A DNA stretch of 64,000 nucleotides from Verrucomicrobiales bacterium (GCA_016795385.1 JAEUHI010000048.1:62001-126000), one strand, 5' to 3'; shown: positions 26,412 to 38,449, numbered from the stretch's first letter. The notes: a model not told the origin generated them from the letters alone. Numbers and translations: made by a program.

Positions 26412-27176
26412 ATGCTCACTCTCGCCTGGAACCTCGCCCACCAAGTCAAGGTCCGCCCCATCCCGGATGACTTCGTCGAGGTGATCCTCGCCACCGAGGC
26501 AGAAACGGTGCTCTTCAACGAGTACGTGGACGACCCGAGCCGAGAGCCCTTCAAGGAGGCGATGCGGGAAGCGGGATTTCTCCATCTGGCCGTCTCGGAG
26601 ACGCCGGCGCGCCACAACCAGATCCTTGCCGCGTCGAAGCACGCCTTTCAGGTCGGCGACCTCCGGCCACCGCAGTTCGACGGCTCGGCGATCTCGAACT
26701 TCCTTCACCTCAAGTTCGCCGACTTCCCCTTTGAGATGGTCGGCCTGCGCGCCCCGGCCTACAAGAAGGCGGCCGACCGCAAGGCCTACTGGGCGGAACT
26801 GGGTCAAATCATGGAGTCAGCCAGCGACCGCGCCATCCTCTTCGCCGGAGACATCAACTTCGATCCCTTCGTGAAGGCAAAGCAAGCGGGAGCCCCGCAG
26901 GTCCCCTTCCCTTTCGCATCAGGCTATCAGGTTCCGAATCCCAAAGGCGACTGGAGCTACCTCGCCCACTCCGGAAAGGGCTACAAGATCGACCACATCA
27001 TCCACACCCCCCGCGTGGTGGTCACCGACGTCGAGTACCTCACCCACATCGGCGTCCGCACCCTCGCCGGGGAGAAGTCCAAGTCCCCCATCTCCGACCA
27101 TGCGGCGTTGCGGTTTGAAGCTTGCGAGTTCTGTATTGAACCGGCCAATCCCATTTCCCGGATGCAAGGAAGTTGA
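26412..27176 (+). CDS. Endonuclease/exonuclease/phosphatase (EEP) family protein
   Basis: 254 aa. EEP-superfamily catalytic residues are all visible: LAWNLAH (Asn7), VLFNEYVD (Glu37), FAGDINFDPF (Asp147, Asn149), KIDHIIHT (Asp194, His195) and ISDHAAL (Asp229, His230). The protein lacks a signal peptide and is a stand-alone cytoplasmic Mg-dependent phosphodiesterase or nuclease; the substrate is unknown. It is divergent from the AbiE-like pair with a shared 174-bp control region, and a hairpin terminator follows at 27231. A role in island defence is inferred from position only. Confidence 0.85.
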   Translation: MLTLAWNLAHQVKVRPIPDDFVEVILATEAETVLFNEYVDDPSREPFKEAMREAGFLHLAVSETPARHNQILAASKHAFQVGDLRPPQFDGSAISNFLHLKFADFPFEMVGLRAPAYKKAADRKAYWAELGQIMESASDRAILFAGDINFDPFVKAKQAGAPQVPFPFASGYQVPNPKGDWSYLAHSGKGYKIDHIIHTPRVVVTDVEYLTHIGVRTLAGEKSKSPISDHAALRFEACEFCIEPANPISRMQGS

Positions 27177-27230
27177 CCGCAGATCGATTGGCACTCGCTC
27201 GCCTCGACCCGATGAGACCTGGCAGCTAAA

Positions 27231-27264
27231 GAAAACCCGCCCCGTAAAGTAGCGGCGAGTTTTC
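27231..27264 (+). terminator. Hairpin terminator of the EEP gene
   Basis: GAAAACCCGCC (27231-27241) pairs with GGCGAGTTTTC (27254-27264), 10 of 11 positions. It lies 55 bp after the EEP stop codon and ends in a TTTT run. Separately, a perfect 12-bp palindrome GTGACCGGTCAC sits at 27295-27306; its function is unknown. Confidence 0.6.
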
Positions 27265-27344
27265 CCGGACCGGACCTCCCTCACGCATTCGGGAGTGACC
27301 GGTCACCGTGGTGGGCTGAGAATGGCGGGTAGTCGGGCTGCCAC

Positions 27345-28055
27345 TCAGAATTCCGGGCTCCCACCCCCGCAAAACGAGAAGCCAAGCTCGTTGCGGCAGG
27401 CGTCCGTTTCGCGCTGGGCGACCACATCGGCCATCCATGCCGGATCGCGCCCGGCGTCGGCGAGGCAGGCATCGAGGCTGTCGGCACCGAAGTGCTCGAG
27501 CAGTCGACCCGACATCTGCCGCTTCCGGGCACTGATGCCCGAATCGCTGAGTCCGGTCACGCCCTTGAGGTCGCGCATCGTGTCCCCACGGGCGAAGGCC
27601 CCGACCATTAGACCGGTCATGGCATCCCCCGTCAGGAGAAAGGCCTCCCAGTCCAGGTTCCTCGCCGCGGCGTGTGAGGGATCCTCATCGTTGCAAGCCA
27701 GCGCTTCGCCGATGGGGATGGCTTCGCCAGTCTCCGGATCGTTGATCTCCAGATCCACCGATGTGAGACGGCTACGTCCGTCGAGCTGGGCGGCCGGGCT
27801 CAGGACATCAGCACGTCCGGCGTAGGTGCTGCGGCGACCGGTGAGCAACTGTCGCGTCGCATAATAGGCCACTGAGGAAGGTGCCACCTCCTTGCCGTGG
27901 CGCTCGGCCGAGTCGAGCATCCGAGCAGCGATGGCGAGGCCATCCTGATAGAGTTCCTCGGCATCATCCGCTCCCACCTTGGGCAGATAGCGTGAAGCGA
28001 CCTTGAGGCGGGGTGCGATTTCTTCCAACAACATCCAACCGGCATGAGGTGTCAT
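27345..28055 (-). CDS. Sigma-factor-like protein of the island
   Basis: 236 aa from the ATG at 28055, with a good Shine-Dalgarno (AAAGGAGA) about 9 bp upstream. The N-terminal part (GADDAEELYQDGLAIAARML ... SSVAYYATRQLLTGRRS) resembles sigma-70 region 2. The later segment DLKGVTGLSDSGISARKRQM looks like a region-4-type helix-turn-helix. The spacing and weak similarity mean this may be a divergent sigma-like regulator rather than a working sigma factor. It is the last gene of the accessory region before the tRNA. Confidence 0.6.
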   Translation of the reverse strand: MTPHAGWMLLEEIAPRLKVASRYLPKVGADDAEELYQDGLAIAARMLDSAERHGKEVAPSSVAYYATRQLLTGRRSTYAGRADVLSPAAQLDGRSRLTSVDLEINDPETGEAIPIGEALACNDEDPSHAAARNLDWEAFLLTGDAMTGLMVGAFARGDTMRDLKGVTGLSDSGISARKRQMSGRLLEHFGADSLDACLADAGRDPAWMADVVAQRETDACRNELGFSFCGGGSPEF

Positions 28056-28556
<501 letters not shown>

Positions 28557-28732
28557 AAGAGGGAATGAGACTTGAAGACAGAAGCGCGGATCAAGTCAAA
28601 AGCAACCTTTCCTCGCGTCCTTCCGGCAAAGGGTGCTTCCCGCCCCCCCCGCATCACCACCGCACCCCGCCTTTTCAGACTTTTCACGGAAAAAGAATTG
28701 ACGGTCTGGCGGGATTCTCCATCCTTTTCCCC

Positions 28733-30607
28733 ATGAGATCGATTCTTCCGCGCGTACGTTTTGGCTGGTGTTCGTTGATTCACCGATCTCATGGATTCGC
28801 ACCGCCTACCGCTCGCGGCGGCGGATGGGTTTTCCTCTGCTTGGCGATTCTTTCTTTCGCCTTTCCGGCCTACAGCCAGTTGGTGAAGTTGAATTCCGCT
28901 CCCGCCTTTGTGGGCACCCACAACGGGGTGTCGCCTGGCTTTCAGATCTCTGCGGATGGATCCAAGGTGGTCTTCACGGGCGACTTCACGACGCTGAGCA
29001 AGGTCGATCTTTACGCCGTGTCGAGCACAACCGCCGGGACGCAGATCCAGCTCTCTTCGACGACGCCTGCAGGCGATGTCTTGTTCAATTTCATCGGCAC
29101 GCCCGATCTTTCCGCGGTGGTGTTCGGGCGTTACAACTCCACCACCTCCTCCTACGACTTGAACCGTGTCTCGAGCACGGCATCGGGTACGGAGACGACC
29201 CTCGCCGCCGGGGTGTCGACCAATTCGATCGGACCGTTCTACGCCTCTTCCGATGGCACCCGCGTTGTCTTCGAGACCCGAGGCGGCGTCAGCGACTATG
29301 CTTTGAAAAGCGCCTTGGTGGCCACGCCGGGCGCTCCGCTGACGATCAGTTCCCCCTTTCCCCAGGGGAGTTACCCGAGGAAGCTGGTCCTCGTCGACAC
29401 GCCATCGGGGACGCGCGCGGTTTTTGCCGGCGAACTCGTCACGGACGGGCTCATGGAGCTTTTCAGCGCGCCGATCGATTCCGCGGGGAATCAAATCAAG
29501 CTCAACAACACTCCGGTCGCCGGTGGTGAAGTGTTCAACGGCTCGCTGAGCCAATTCAAGGTGACGGGCGACGGCTCGACCGTGGTGTATCTGGGGGATC
29601 TTGTGACCGACGGCGTGCAGGCGCTCTTCCGTGCCTCGACGACGGCGTCCGGCACCCAGACCGCCTTGAGTTCCGCCCTGCACCCGACTTCGGACGTTCT
29701 CGGAATGCTGGTCGCCGAAAACTCGAACCGGACCCTGTATCTCGGCGACCTGCTCCAGGATGATGTGTTCGTGATCTTCGAGGCGGCGACGACCGGTTCC
29801 CCCAACCAGCAGCCTGTCTTCTATCCCACGGAGAATTATTTCGGGATCCGCGAAGTCTCGATGACACCCGATGAGGATTACCTGATTTTCCGCGGCTCTC
29901 TGACGACCAGCGGGGTGAACGACCTGTATTGCACCCCGTCGAACTTCCTCTTTGCGCCGAGGCGTGTCACCCAGCTCTTGTCGACCGAGGATGTGGACGA
30001 ATATCGGATCTCGCCCGATTCTTCTTTTGTCGTCTACAAGCAAACGACGAACGGGGCCTATGATGAATCGCTCTGGGTGGTTTCATCGACCGGAGCGTAT
30101 GCCCCGGTGGAGATCGGCCCCGTGCCGGCGAATCATGTGATCCAGGAATTTGAGATCAAGCCCGACAACTCCGGCGTGGTTTTCACGGCTTATGAAGACG
30201 GGGTGTATGTCAACAACCTCTACTCGGCTCCGATTCCCTCGTTCACGACGGTCGCCAATCCCATCCCGGCGACCCAGGCCGCACCCATTCCGGGGGCGAA
30301 TCTCGCCAATCAAGCGCCACTGCTCTCGGTGACAGGCAAAACGAAGATCCGGACGACCGGAAAGCCGGTGACGGTCCGCGGCACCGCCACTCCCCAAGGC
30401 GGCGTCGCCTCTGTCCTCGTCACCTACAAAAAGACGACCGGCAGCGGGAAGAAACGAACCATCACCAAACCAGCGGCTTTCGCCGGCACGGGCTGGAGCT
30501 TGAAATTCAGACCCAAGGAGAAGGTGAGCAAACTCTCCTTCGTGGCGGTCGGCACCGCCGGGCAGCGGTCCCGCCCGGTGTTGGTGAAGATCGTGAAGGG
30601 GGAATAG
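28733..30607 (+). CDS. Secreted beta-propeller-like protein (TolB/WD-type repeats)
   Basis: 624 aa from the ATG at 28733. A long N-terminal signal peptide (GGWVFLCLAILSFAFPAYSQ) directs export. The body has at least six repeats of the pattern F-x-G-D-x-x-T-D-G-V-x-x-L-F-x-A followed by S-G-T-Q-T-x-L-S-S. Examples are VVFTGDFTTLSKVDLYAVSS and VVYLGDLVTDGVQALFRAST. This suggests a six- or seven-bladed propeller. The C-terminal ~100 residues look like an Ig-like domain rich in Lys/Thr. The ligand and function are unknown; it is probably periplasmic or extracellular. Confidence 0.82.
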   Translation: MRSILPRVRFGWCSLIHRSHGFAPPTARGGGWVFLCLAILSFAFPAYSQLVKLNSAPAFVGTHNGVSPGFQISADGSKVVFTGDFTTLSKVDLYAVSSTTAGTQIQLSSTTPAGDVLFNFIGTPDLSAVVFGRYNSTTSSYDLNRVSSTASGTETTLAAGVSTNSIGPFYASSDGTRVVFETRGGVSDYALKSALVATPGAPLTISSPFPQGSYPRKLVLVDTPSGTRAVFAGELVTDGLMELFSAPIDSAGNQIKLNNTPVAGGEVFNGSLSQFKVTGDGSTVVYLGDLVTDGVQALFRASTTASGTQTALSSALHPTSDVLGMLVAENSNRTLYLGDLLQDDVFVIFEAATTGSPNQQPVFYPTENYFGIREVSMTPDEDYLIFRGSLTTSGVNDLYCTPSNFLFAPRRVTQLLSTEDVDEYRISPDSSFVVYKQTTNGAYDESLWVVSSTGAYAPVEIGPVPANHVIQEFEIKPDNSGVVFTAYEDGVYVNNLYSAPIPSFTTVANPIPATQAAPIPGANLANQAPLLSVTGKTKIRTTGKPVTVRGTATPQGGVASVLVTYKKTTGSGKKRTITKPAAFAGTGWSLKFRPKEKVSKLSFVAVGTAGQRSRPVLVKIVKGE

Positions 30608-30710
30608 TCCCAAGGTGGGAATCGCGGAATCGCGGGATCGCTGCCCACGGATTTCCCTTCCCTCGCGCGGACCCCAGAGGGTAGGATCGCCGGCCTTACC
30701 CTCTTGATCC

Positions 30711-31904
30711 ATGTCCTCTCCCGACGCGGCCGCGACCACTCCCCCACCCCGCCTCCTCTCGCTCGACGCCTATCGCGGCGCGGTGATGATCCTGCTCGCG
30801 GTGAACGGCTTCGGCCTCGCAACGCTGGCGAAAGAGTCGGATTCGGCCTTTCTGAAATGGCTGGGTTTTCAGACCTCGCATCCGGAATGGATCAGCCACT
30901 TCCGCCTCGTCGGCTTCGCGTTGTGGGATATGATCCAGCCGGCCTTCATGTTCATCGTCGGGGTGGCGGTGCCCTACTCCTATGCAAAGCGGGCGGCGCT
31001 CGGAGACAGCCGGAGCAAGCTGGTCGCCCATGCCTGGTCGCGGGCGCTCTTTCTGATCCTCCTCGGCGTGTTCCTCACCTCGGTGCGGGCGACGGAGACG
31101 CAGTGGAGCTTCGCGAACGTGCTCTGCCAGATCGGCTTCGGGTATCCCTTTCTCCTGCTCCTGGCGGGACGCAGCCTGCGCACCCAGATGATGGCAGGTG
31201 CCGCGGTGCTCGTGCTGAACTGGCTCGCCTTCGCGCTGCATCCGGTTCCTGCGGCAAATGCGGCGGCCGCGGCGGCGGGTGATCTCGGAAAACTGCCGGG
31301 CTTCTTCGGTCATTGGTCGATCCACACGAACTTCGCGGCGGACTTCGACCGTTGGTTTCTCAATCTCTTTCCGCGGAGCGAGCCCTTCGTGGAGAATTCC
31401 GGCGGTTACGCGACGCTGAACTTCGTCCCCGCGTTCGTGACGATGCTGGCGGGCCTGATCTGTGGCGAACTGCTGCGCAATGAAGCGGTCGCCCCGGCGG
31501 CGAAGGTGCGGCGGCTCTTCCTCGGCGCCGCCGGGATGCTGGTGCTCGGGGTGATCCTCGGGATGACGATCTGTCCCATCGTGAAACGGATTTGGACTCC
31601 CTCCTGGATGCTCTTCAGCGGCGCCTACGTGACGGCACTTCTCGCGGTCTTTTATTGGGCGATCGATCTGAAAGGCTGGAAGGCCTGGACCTTTCCCCTG
31701 GTGGTGGCCGGCCTGAATCCCCTGGCGCTCTACGTGATGGGGCAGCTTTCGAAAGGCTGGACGCTGGCCCAGTTGAAAATCCATCTACCCGATTTTGTCT
31801 TCGCGGGTGCGAGCCAACCGGTGATGGAAGCGATCCTGCCGGCGCTGGTTTTCTGGCTGGTGGTCTGGTGGATGCACCGGAACCGGATATATCTGAGACT
31901 GTGA
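30711..31904 (+). CDS. HGSNAT/YeiB-like membrane acyltransferase family protein
   Basis: 397 aa with about ten hydrophobic segments. It opens with RLLSLDAYRGAVMILLAVNG, the signature of the DUF5009/heparan-alpha-glucosaminide N-acetyltransferase-like family. It continues with FRLVGFALWDMIQPAFMFIV and LFLILLGVFL. Family members transfer acetyl groups across the membrane to amino sugars. The substrate here is unknown, though sugar or sulfated-glycan metabolism would fit the sulfatase gene downstream. It is an inner-membrane protein. A cluster of repeats follows the stop codon. Confidence 0.85.
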   Translation: MSSPDAAATTPPPRLLSLDAYRGAVMILLAVNGFGLATLAKESDSAFLKWLGFQTSHPEWISHFRLVGFALWDMIQPAFMFIVGVAVPYSYAKRAALGDSRSKLVAHAWSRALFLILLGVFLTSVRATETQWSFANVLCQIGFGYPFLLLLAGRSLRTQMMAGAAVLVLNWLAFALHPVPAANAAAAAAGDLGKLPGFFGHWSIHTNFAADFDRWFLNLFPRSEPFVENSGGYATLNFVPAFVTMLAGLICGELLRNEAVAPAAKVRRLFLGAAGMLVLGVILGMTICPIVKRIWTPSWMLFSGAYVTALLAVFYWAIDLKGWKAWTFPLVVAGLNPLALYVMGQLSKGWTLAQLKIHLPDFVFAGASQPVMEAILPALVFWLVVWWMHRNRIYLRL

Positions 31905-31908
31905 GAAG

Positions 31909-31970
31909 GGCGGCCTACCATCGAGCGAAGAAGAGGCGGCCTACAATCGAGCGAAGAAGAGGCGGCCTAC
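31909..31970. repeat. 26-bp direct repeats after the acyltransferase gene
   Basis: GGCGGCCTAC begins at 31909, 31935 and 31961, with an ATCGAGCGAAGAAGA-type remainder between. This gives two and a third copies of a 26-bp unit. Confidence 0.8.
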
Positions 31971-32000
31971 GGAATACACAGAATACGCGGAATAACAGAA

Positions 32001-32243
32001 GACCGAGATAGATGCCGCAGGCATCAAAATACACAGAAAACACTGAATTACCCAAGACCGAGATAGATGCCGCAGGCATCAAAATCCACAGAAAACACTG
32101 AATTACCCAAGACCGAGATAGATGCCGCAGGCATCAAAATGCACGGAAAACACTGAATTACCCAAGACCGAGATAGATGCCGTAGGCATCAAAATACACA
32201 GAAAACACTGAAGTACCCAAGACCGAGATAGATGCCGCAGGCA
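32001..32243. repeat. Five tandem copies of a 55-bp intergenic repeat
   Basis: Units start at 32001, 32056, 32111, 32166 and 32221 (last copy partial). Each begins GACCGAGATAGATGCCGCAG and carries a small hairpin GATGCC-GCA-GGCATC. One copy has GTA in the loop, which keeps the stem intact. The rest (ACAGAAAACACTGAATTACC) is nearly identical between copies. The 55-bp period is exact, so the array probably grew by slippage or unequal recombination. No protein coding is supported. Confidence 0.92.
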
Positions 32244-32380
32244 AGGAGGTCCACAGACTTCAGGCCCAGTAGGATTTCGCTTCCCCATGCAGTTCACTCA
32301 ATCCCCTTTCCGTGTTTTCCGTGTATTCCGTAGGCCTCCCCTTCTTAGCTGAATAGCACGCCGCCCTGTCTGATCTCATC

Positions 32381-33766
32381 ATGAAGCTTCTCTCTCCACT
32401 CCTCGCCCTCGCCTTGACCGTTTGGAGCGGCACGCTCCTCGCCGCGCCGCGGAACCTCGTGCTGGTGATCACGGACAATCAGAATGCGGCCGACCTGGGT
32501 TGTTATGGCAATCCGGTGGTGAAGACGCCGCATCTCGATGCCTTGGCCGCGGAGGGCACCCGCTTTCGTCATGCTTTCGCGACGGTGGCCTCGTGCAGCG
32601 CGAGCCGGGCGGTGATCTACACGGGCGTGCTGACCCATCGCAACGGCCAATACGCCCACACACCGGCGGAGCACAACCAGCGGCTCCGCGACGATGTGAC
32701 GACGGTCTTCGAGCGGCTCGCGGAGGCGGGCTATCGGAATGCACTGATCGGAAAGGATCACATCGCGCCGATGGAAAAGTATCCGCTGCATTTCACCTCG
32801 AAGGCGGAGAGCAGGAACGTGGTCGCGATGGCGAAGGAAGCCGAGGCCTTCGTGAGCGCCGCGGACGAACGACCCTTTTTCCTGGCCTATTGCCTCGGCG
32901 ACCCGCATCCGAACGGGCGCGAGGGGGTGGCCTGGGGCACGCCGCTGAAACAATCGCCCGGATACGGGCCGGTGACCTACGATCCGGCGGAGGTGATCGT
33001 GCCGGGCTTTCTCCCGGACACGAAGGAGGTGCGCGAGCAGTTGGCGGGTTATTACGCGCAGATCACCCGGGCGGATCACGGGGCGGGGTTGCTTTTCGAG
33101 GCACTGCGCCGCCACGGGCGGTGGGAGGACACGCTGGTGCTCTTTCTTTCCGATCATGGAACGTCGGAGCCGGGGGCGATGGGGACGCAGTATGAGCCCG
33201 GAGTGCACGCGCCGCTGATCCTCCGCGTCCCGGGCGGCAAGGCGGGGGTGGTGAGCGAGGCGCTGGTGGCTTTCACCAATCTGACGCCGACGATGCTGGA
33301 CTGGGCGGGGATCGAGGACCCTGACAAAGGCACCCATGGGCGCAGTCTCCTGCCCATCCTCGGGGAAACAAATCCGCCGGGTTGGGACGAGGTGGTGCTG
33401 AGCCATGTGGCGCACGAGATTTACAGCTATTACCCGATGCGGACGCTGCGGGAGCGCCGCTACAAGCTGATCTGGAATCTCACCTGGGGCGCGGAGTTCC
33501 CCGTGCCGGTGGACACCTTCCAACGCCGGCTCTGGGCGGGCATCCGCGAGCGGGGCGACCGGATGATCGGTCCGCGCACGGTGGAGCAGTTCCTGCACCG
33601 GCCGAAGTTCGAGCTCTATGATCTGGAAGCGGATCCGTGGGAAGTCGAGAATCTCGCCGCGAAGCCGGAGCACGCGGAGCGGGTCAAGGCCATGAGCGGG
33701 CGACTCGTGAAACGGCTCGAGGAGACGGAGGATCCGTGGCTGATCAAGTATCGGCCGGAGTGGTGA
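32381..33766 (+). CDS. Sulfatase, formylglycine-type, secreted
   Basis: 461 aa. A signal peptide (MKLLSPLLALALTVWSGTLL) precedes the alkaline-phosphatase-like sulfatase fold. The first metal site is LVITDNQNAADLGCYG. The modification motif ASCSASRA holds the cysteine converted to formylglycine in the C-x-A-x-R context. A second metal site is LFLSDHGTSEPG. It hydrolyses sulfate esters, in this phylum usually of glycans, in the periplasm. A paired formylglycine-generating enzyme gene is not in the window. It is preceded by the 55-bp repeat array and followed by REP-like palindromes. Confidence 0.93.
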   Translation: MKLLSPLLALALTVWSGTLLAAPRNLVLVITDNQNAADLGCYGNPVVKTPHLDALAAEGTRFRHAFATVASCSASRAVIYTGVLTHRNGQYAHTPAEHNQRLRDDVTTVFERLAEAGYRNALIGKDHIAPMEKYPLHFTSKAESRNVVAMAKEAEAFVSAADERPFFLAYCLGDPHPNGREGVAWGTPLKQSPGYGPVTYDPAEVIVPGFLPDTKEVREQLAGYYAQITRADHGAGLLFEALRRHGRWEDTLVLFLSDHGTSEPGAMGTQYEPGVHAPLILRVPGGKAGVVSEALVAFTNLTPTMLDWAGIEDPDKGTHGRSLLPILGETNPPGWDEVVLSHVAHEIYSYYPMRTLRERRYKLIWNLTWGAEFPVPVDTFQRRLWAGIRERGDRMIGPRTVEQFLHRPKFELYDLEADPWEVENLAAKPEHAERVKAMSGRLVKRLEETEDPWLIKYRPEW

Positions 33767-33773
33767 GCGGGGT

Positions 33774-33933
33774 AGTGCTTGGGCTGAAGCCCAAACTACT
33801 TTTTCTCAGGAGGTAGGGGCTCTGCGCCAGCGGCGTGGGGAGATGAAAGTAGCTTGGGCTTTAGCCCAAAGGGGTGGCTGGCCGACGAAAAACCCAAGAC
33901 CTGCTCGTGCTTGGGCTGAAGCCCAAACTACTT
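33774..33933. repeat. Three copies of a REP-like palindromic element
   Basis: Copies lie at 33774-33801 and 33906-33933 (same orientation) and 33845-33868 (inverted). The core is CTTGGGCTGAAGCCCAA, a 7-bp stem with a two-base loop, flanked by ACTACTTT. In the inverted copy the loop differs (GGGCTTTAGCCC) but the stem is kept. They occupy most of the space between the convergent sulfatase and DUF1501 genes and may act as a terminator. Confidence 0.88.
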
Positions 33934-33937
33934 TCTT

Positions 33938-35338
33938 TCAGGCCAGAATCTCCTTCGCGACCTCGCCGTAGACGTCGGTGAGGCGGAAGTCGCGGCCGGC
34001 GTAGCGGTAGGTGAGCTTCGTGTGATCGATGCCGAGCAGGTGCAGAATGGTGGCGTGGAGATCGTGGGTGCCGATTTTGCCCTCGACGGAGGTGCCACCG
34101 ATCTCATCAGTGGACCCGTAACGGAAGCCACCCTTCACCCCGCCGCCGGCCATCCACATCGAGTAACCGCGGTTGTTGTGGCGGCGTCCGTCGCCGCTGT
34201 TGGCCTGGTCCTGGGGACTGCGGCCGAATTCTCCGCCCCAGAGGACGAGGGTGTCCTTCAGCATGTCGCGGTCCTTGAGGTCCTGAAGGAGTGCGGCGAT
34301 CGGTTGGTCGATCGCGGTGCAGTTCTCGGTGAGTTTTTCCTTGAGGTCGCGGTGCTGGTCCCAGCCGCCCTTGCTCACCTGGATGAAGCGCACTCCACTC
34401 TCGGCGAGGCGGCGGGCCATGAGGCACTGGGTGCCGAAGTCGTTCGTGGCATCGGCGCCGATGCCATAACGCGCCAGGGTCTCGGGCTTCTCGGCTTCGA
34501 GATTGAGGACCGAAGGCACCGAAGACTGCATGCGGTAGGCGAGTTCGAAGGACTGAATGACGCCGTCGAGCTCGGGATTGCCCGGCTGTTTGGCGAGGAG
34601 GTCGCGGTTCATCTCCTGGATCAGGTCGATCTGGGCGCGCTGGCGGCCTTCGCTGAGGTGGCGGTTGCGGATATCGGCGATGCCGCCGGCCTCGAGATCG
34701 ACGCGAGTGCCTTGGAAGGAGGCGGGGAGAAAGGACGAGCCGTAATTCTGCGATCCCCCCTGCCCCACCGGATTGATCGTGACAAAGCCGGGCAGGTCCT
34801 GGCTCTCGGACCCGAGACCGTAAGTGACCCACGATCCAAGGGAGGGACGCACGAAATTGATGCTGCCGGTGTGCAGGGCGATGGTGGCCTGGGGATGGGC
34901 GGCGTTCGAGGTGTGCATGCCGTTGAGCAGGCAGAGGTCGTCGGCGTGCCGGCTCAGCTCGGGAAAAAGCGAGCTGATAGGGAGACCGCTTTTCCCTTGC
35001 GGGCTGAACTCAAACTGAGGCGCGAGGAGGGTGCCCGATCGGCCTTCTCCGCTGCCGCCGGTCTTGCCGCCGTTGGCCTTGAGATCAGGTTTCCAATCGA
35101 AGGTGTCGAGGTGGCTCGGACCGCCCTGCATGAAGAGGAAGATGACCCGTTTCGCCTTGGCCGGGAAGTGCGACGGCTTCGGCAGGAGGGGCGAAGTGAA
35201 GGCACCCGAACCTCCTCCCGCGGCGCGGGCGAGCTCGGCCTGGATCGCGGAAAAAGCGAGCCAGCCGAATCCGGCGGCGGTGTGTTGCAGCATGCCGCGC
35301 CGGGTGAGCGGGGTGAAACGGTCCTGGCAAAGTTTCAT
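33938..35338 (-). CDS. DUF1501 family protein, Tat-exported
   Basis: 466 aa. The N-terminus has a twin-arginine signal (PLTRRGMLQHTAAGFGWLAF). The body shows DUF1501 (sulfatase-like fold) motifs: FLFMQGGPSHLDTFDWKPDL, the RFIQVSKGGWDQH region and LVLWGGEFGRSPQDQ. Such proteins are always found next to PSCyt/DUF1553 cytochromes in this superphylum, and the pair is thought to act in the periplasm on polysaccharide or carbohydrate substrates; the true function is unproven. It is 18 bp downstream of the PSCyt partner and clearly co-transcribed. Confidence 0.92.
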   Translation of the reverse strand: MKLCQDRFTPLTRRGMLQHTAAGFGWLAFSAIQAELARAAGGGSGAFTSPLLPKPSHFPAKAKRVIFLFMQGGPSHLDTFDWKPDLKANGGKTGGSGEGRSGTLLAPQFEFSPQGKSGLPISSLFPELSRHADDLCLLNGMHTSNAAHPQATIALHTGSINFVRPSLGSWVTYGLGSESQDLPGFVTINPVGQGGSQNYGSSFLPASFQGTRVDLEAGGIADIRNRHLSEGRQRAQIDLIQEMNRDLLAKQPGNPELDGVIQSFELAYRMQSSVPSVLNLEAEKPETLARYGIGADATNDFGTQCLMARRLAESGVRFIQVSKGGWDQHRDLKEKLTENCTAIDQPIAALLQDLKDRDMLKDTLVLWGGEFGRSPQDQANSGDGRRHNNRGYSMWMAGGGVKGGFRYGSTDEIGGTSVEGKIGTHDLHATILHLLGIDHTKLTYRYAGRDFRLTDVYGEVAKEILA

Positions 35339-35355
35339 AAGCTTGAGGAGATGGT

Positions 35356-37833
<2,478 letters not shown>

Positions 37834-37881
37834 GGTGGGTGAAACTCCCCTTCGGCCTGGAAGTTTCGCCAAGCCGCGTGT

Positions 37882-38142
37882 TTAGGAAAGATGGAGACGA
37901 AGGCGGATGGGACCAGTCGCTTCCCGGACATCGACCACCTTTCCGCCCTGGGTGACCTCGATGCCGCCGGTATCGGCGAGTTCGGCCGCGACCTCTCGGA
38001 CCAGCGGCATCAGCTCGCGCCACGACTCGTCACCAGAGGCGCTGGCACAGGCTCGCGCCACCTCCGAGGGACAGAACGAAGCCGGGCTCCGCGCTTCGGC
38101 GAGCCGGAGCATCTCGCGCTTGAGGGCCAATCGCTCTTCCAT
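37882..38142 (-). CDS. DUF3253 family protein
   Basis: 86 aa from the ATG at 38142. Typical DUF3253 features are FCPSEVARAC (start of the helix), WRELMPLVREVAAELADTGG and IEVTQGGKVVDVR, followed by TGPIRLRLHL. It looks like a small winged-helix protein of unknown function. It is on the same strand as the PSCyt gene downstream but separated by about 50 bp. Confidence 0.85.
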   Translation of the reverse strand: MEERLALKREMLRLAEARSPASFCPSEVARACASASGDESWRELMPLVREVAAELADTGGIEVTQGGKVVDVREATGPIRLRLHLS

Positions 38143-38221
38143 CAAAGAGGTTTCGCCTGTCGGCGGGATTTGGATTCGCCCTTTGTGAAAGAAGCATTTG
38201 GGTCACCCGTATTCTTGATCC

Positions 38222-38449
38222 ATGGCCCAATCCATCCACCGATACCCACAGAACGCCGCCGGTCCTTTCTTCGTCAGCGACGAATGCATCGACTGCGACC
38301 AATGCCGCCACCATGCTCCCGCCTTTTTCGCCCGCGATGATCGCGCCGCCCATTCCTTCGTCGCCCGTCAGCCGGTGACGGCGGAGGAAATCCGCGAGTG
38401 CGAGGAGGCGTTGGACGGCTGCCCGGTGGAGGCGATTGGGAGGGAATGA
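38222..38449 (+). CDS. Small 4Fe-4S ferredoxin
   Basis: 75 aa. The cluster ligands are CIDCDQC (three cysteines in C-x2-C-x2-C) and the distal DGCPVEAIG, the standard single-cluster ferredoxin pattern. It serves in electron transfer; the redox partner is unknown. It is divergent from the DUF3253 gene with an 80-bp gap. Confidence 0.85.
   Translation: MAQSIHRYPQNAAGPFFVSDECIDCDQCRHHAPAFFARDDRAAHSFVARQPVTAEEIRECEEALDGCPVEAIGRE

Noticed and set aside
32001..32243. Could the 55-bp repeats be a CRISPR array?
   Set aside because: The whole 55-bp unit is repeated, including the would-be spacers, and there are no cas genes in the window.
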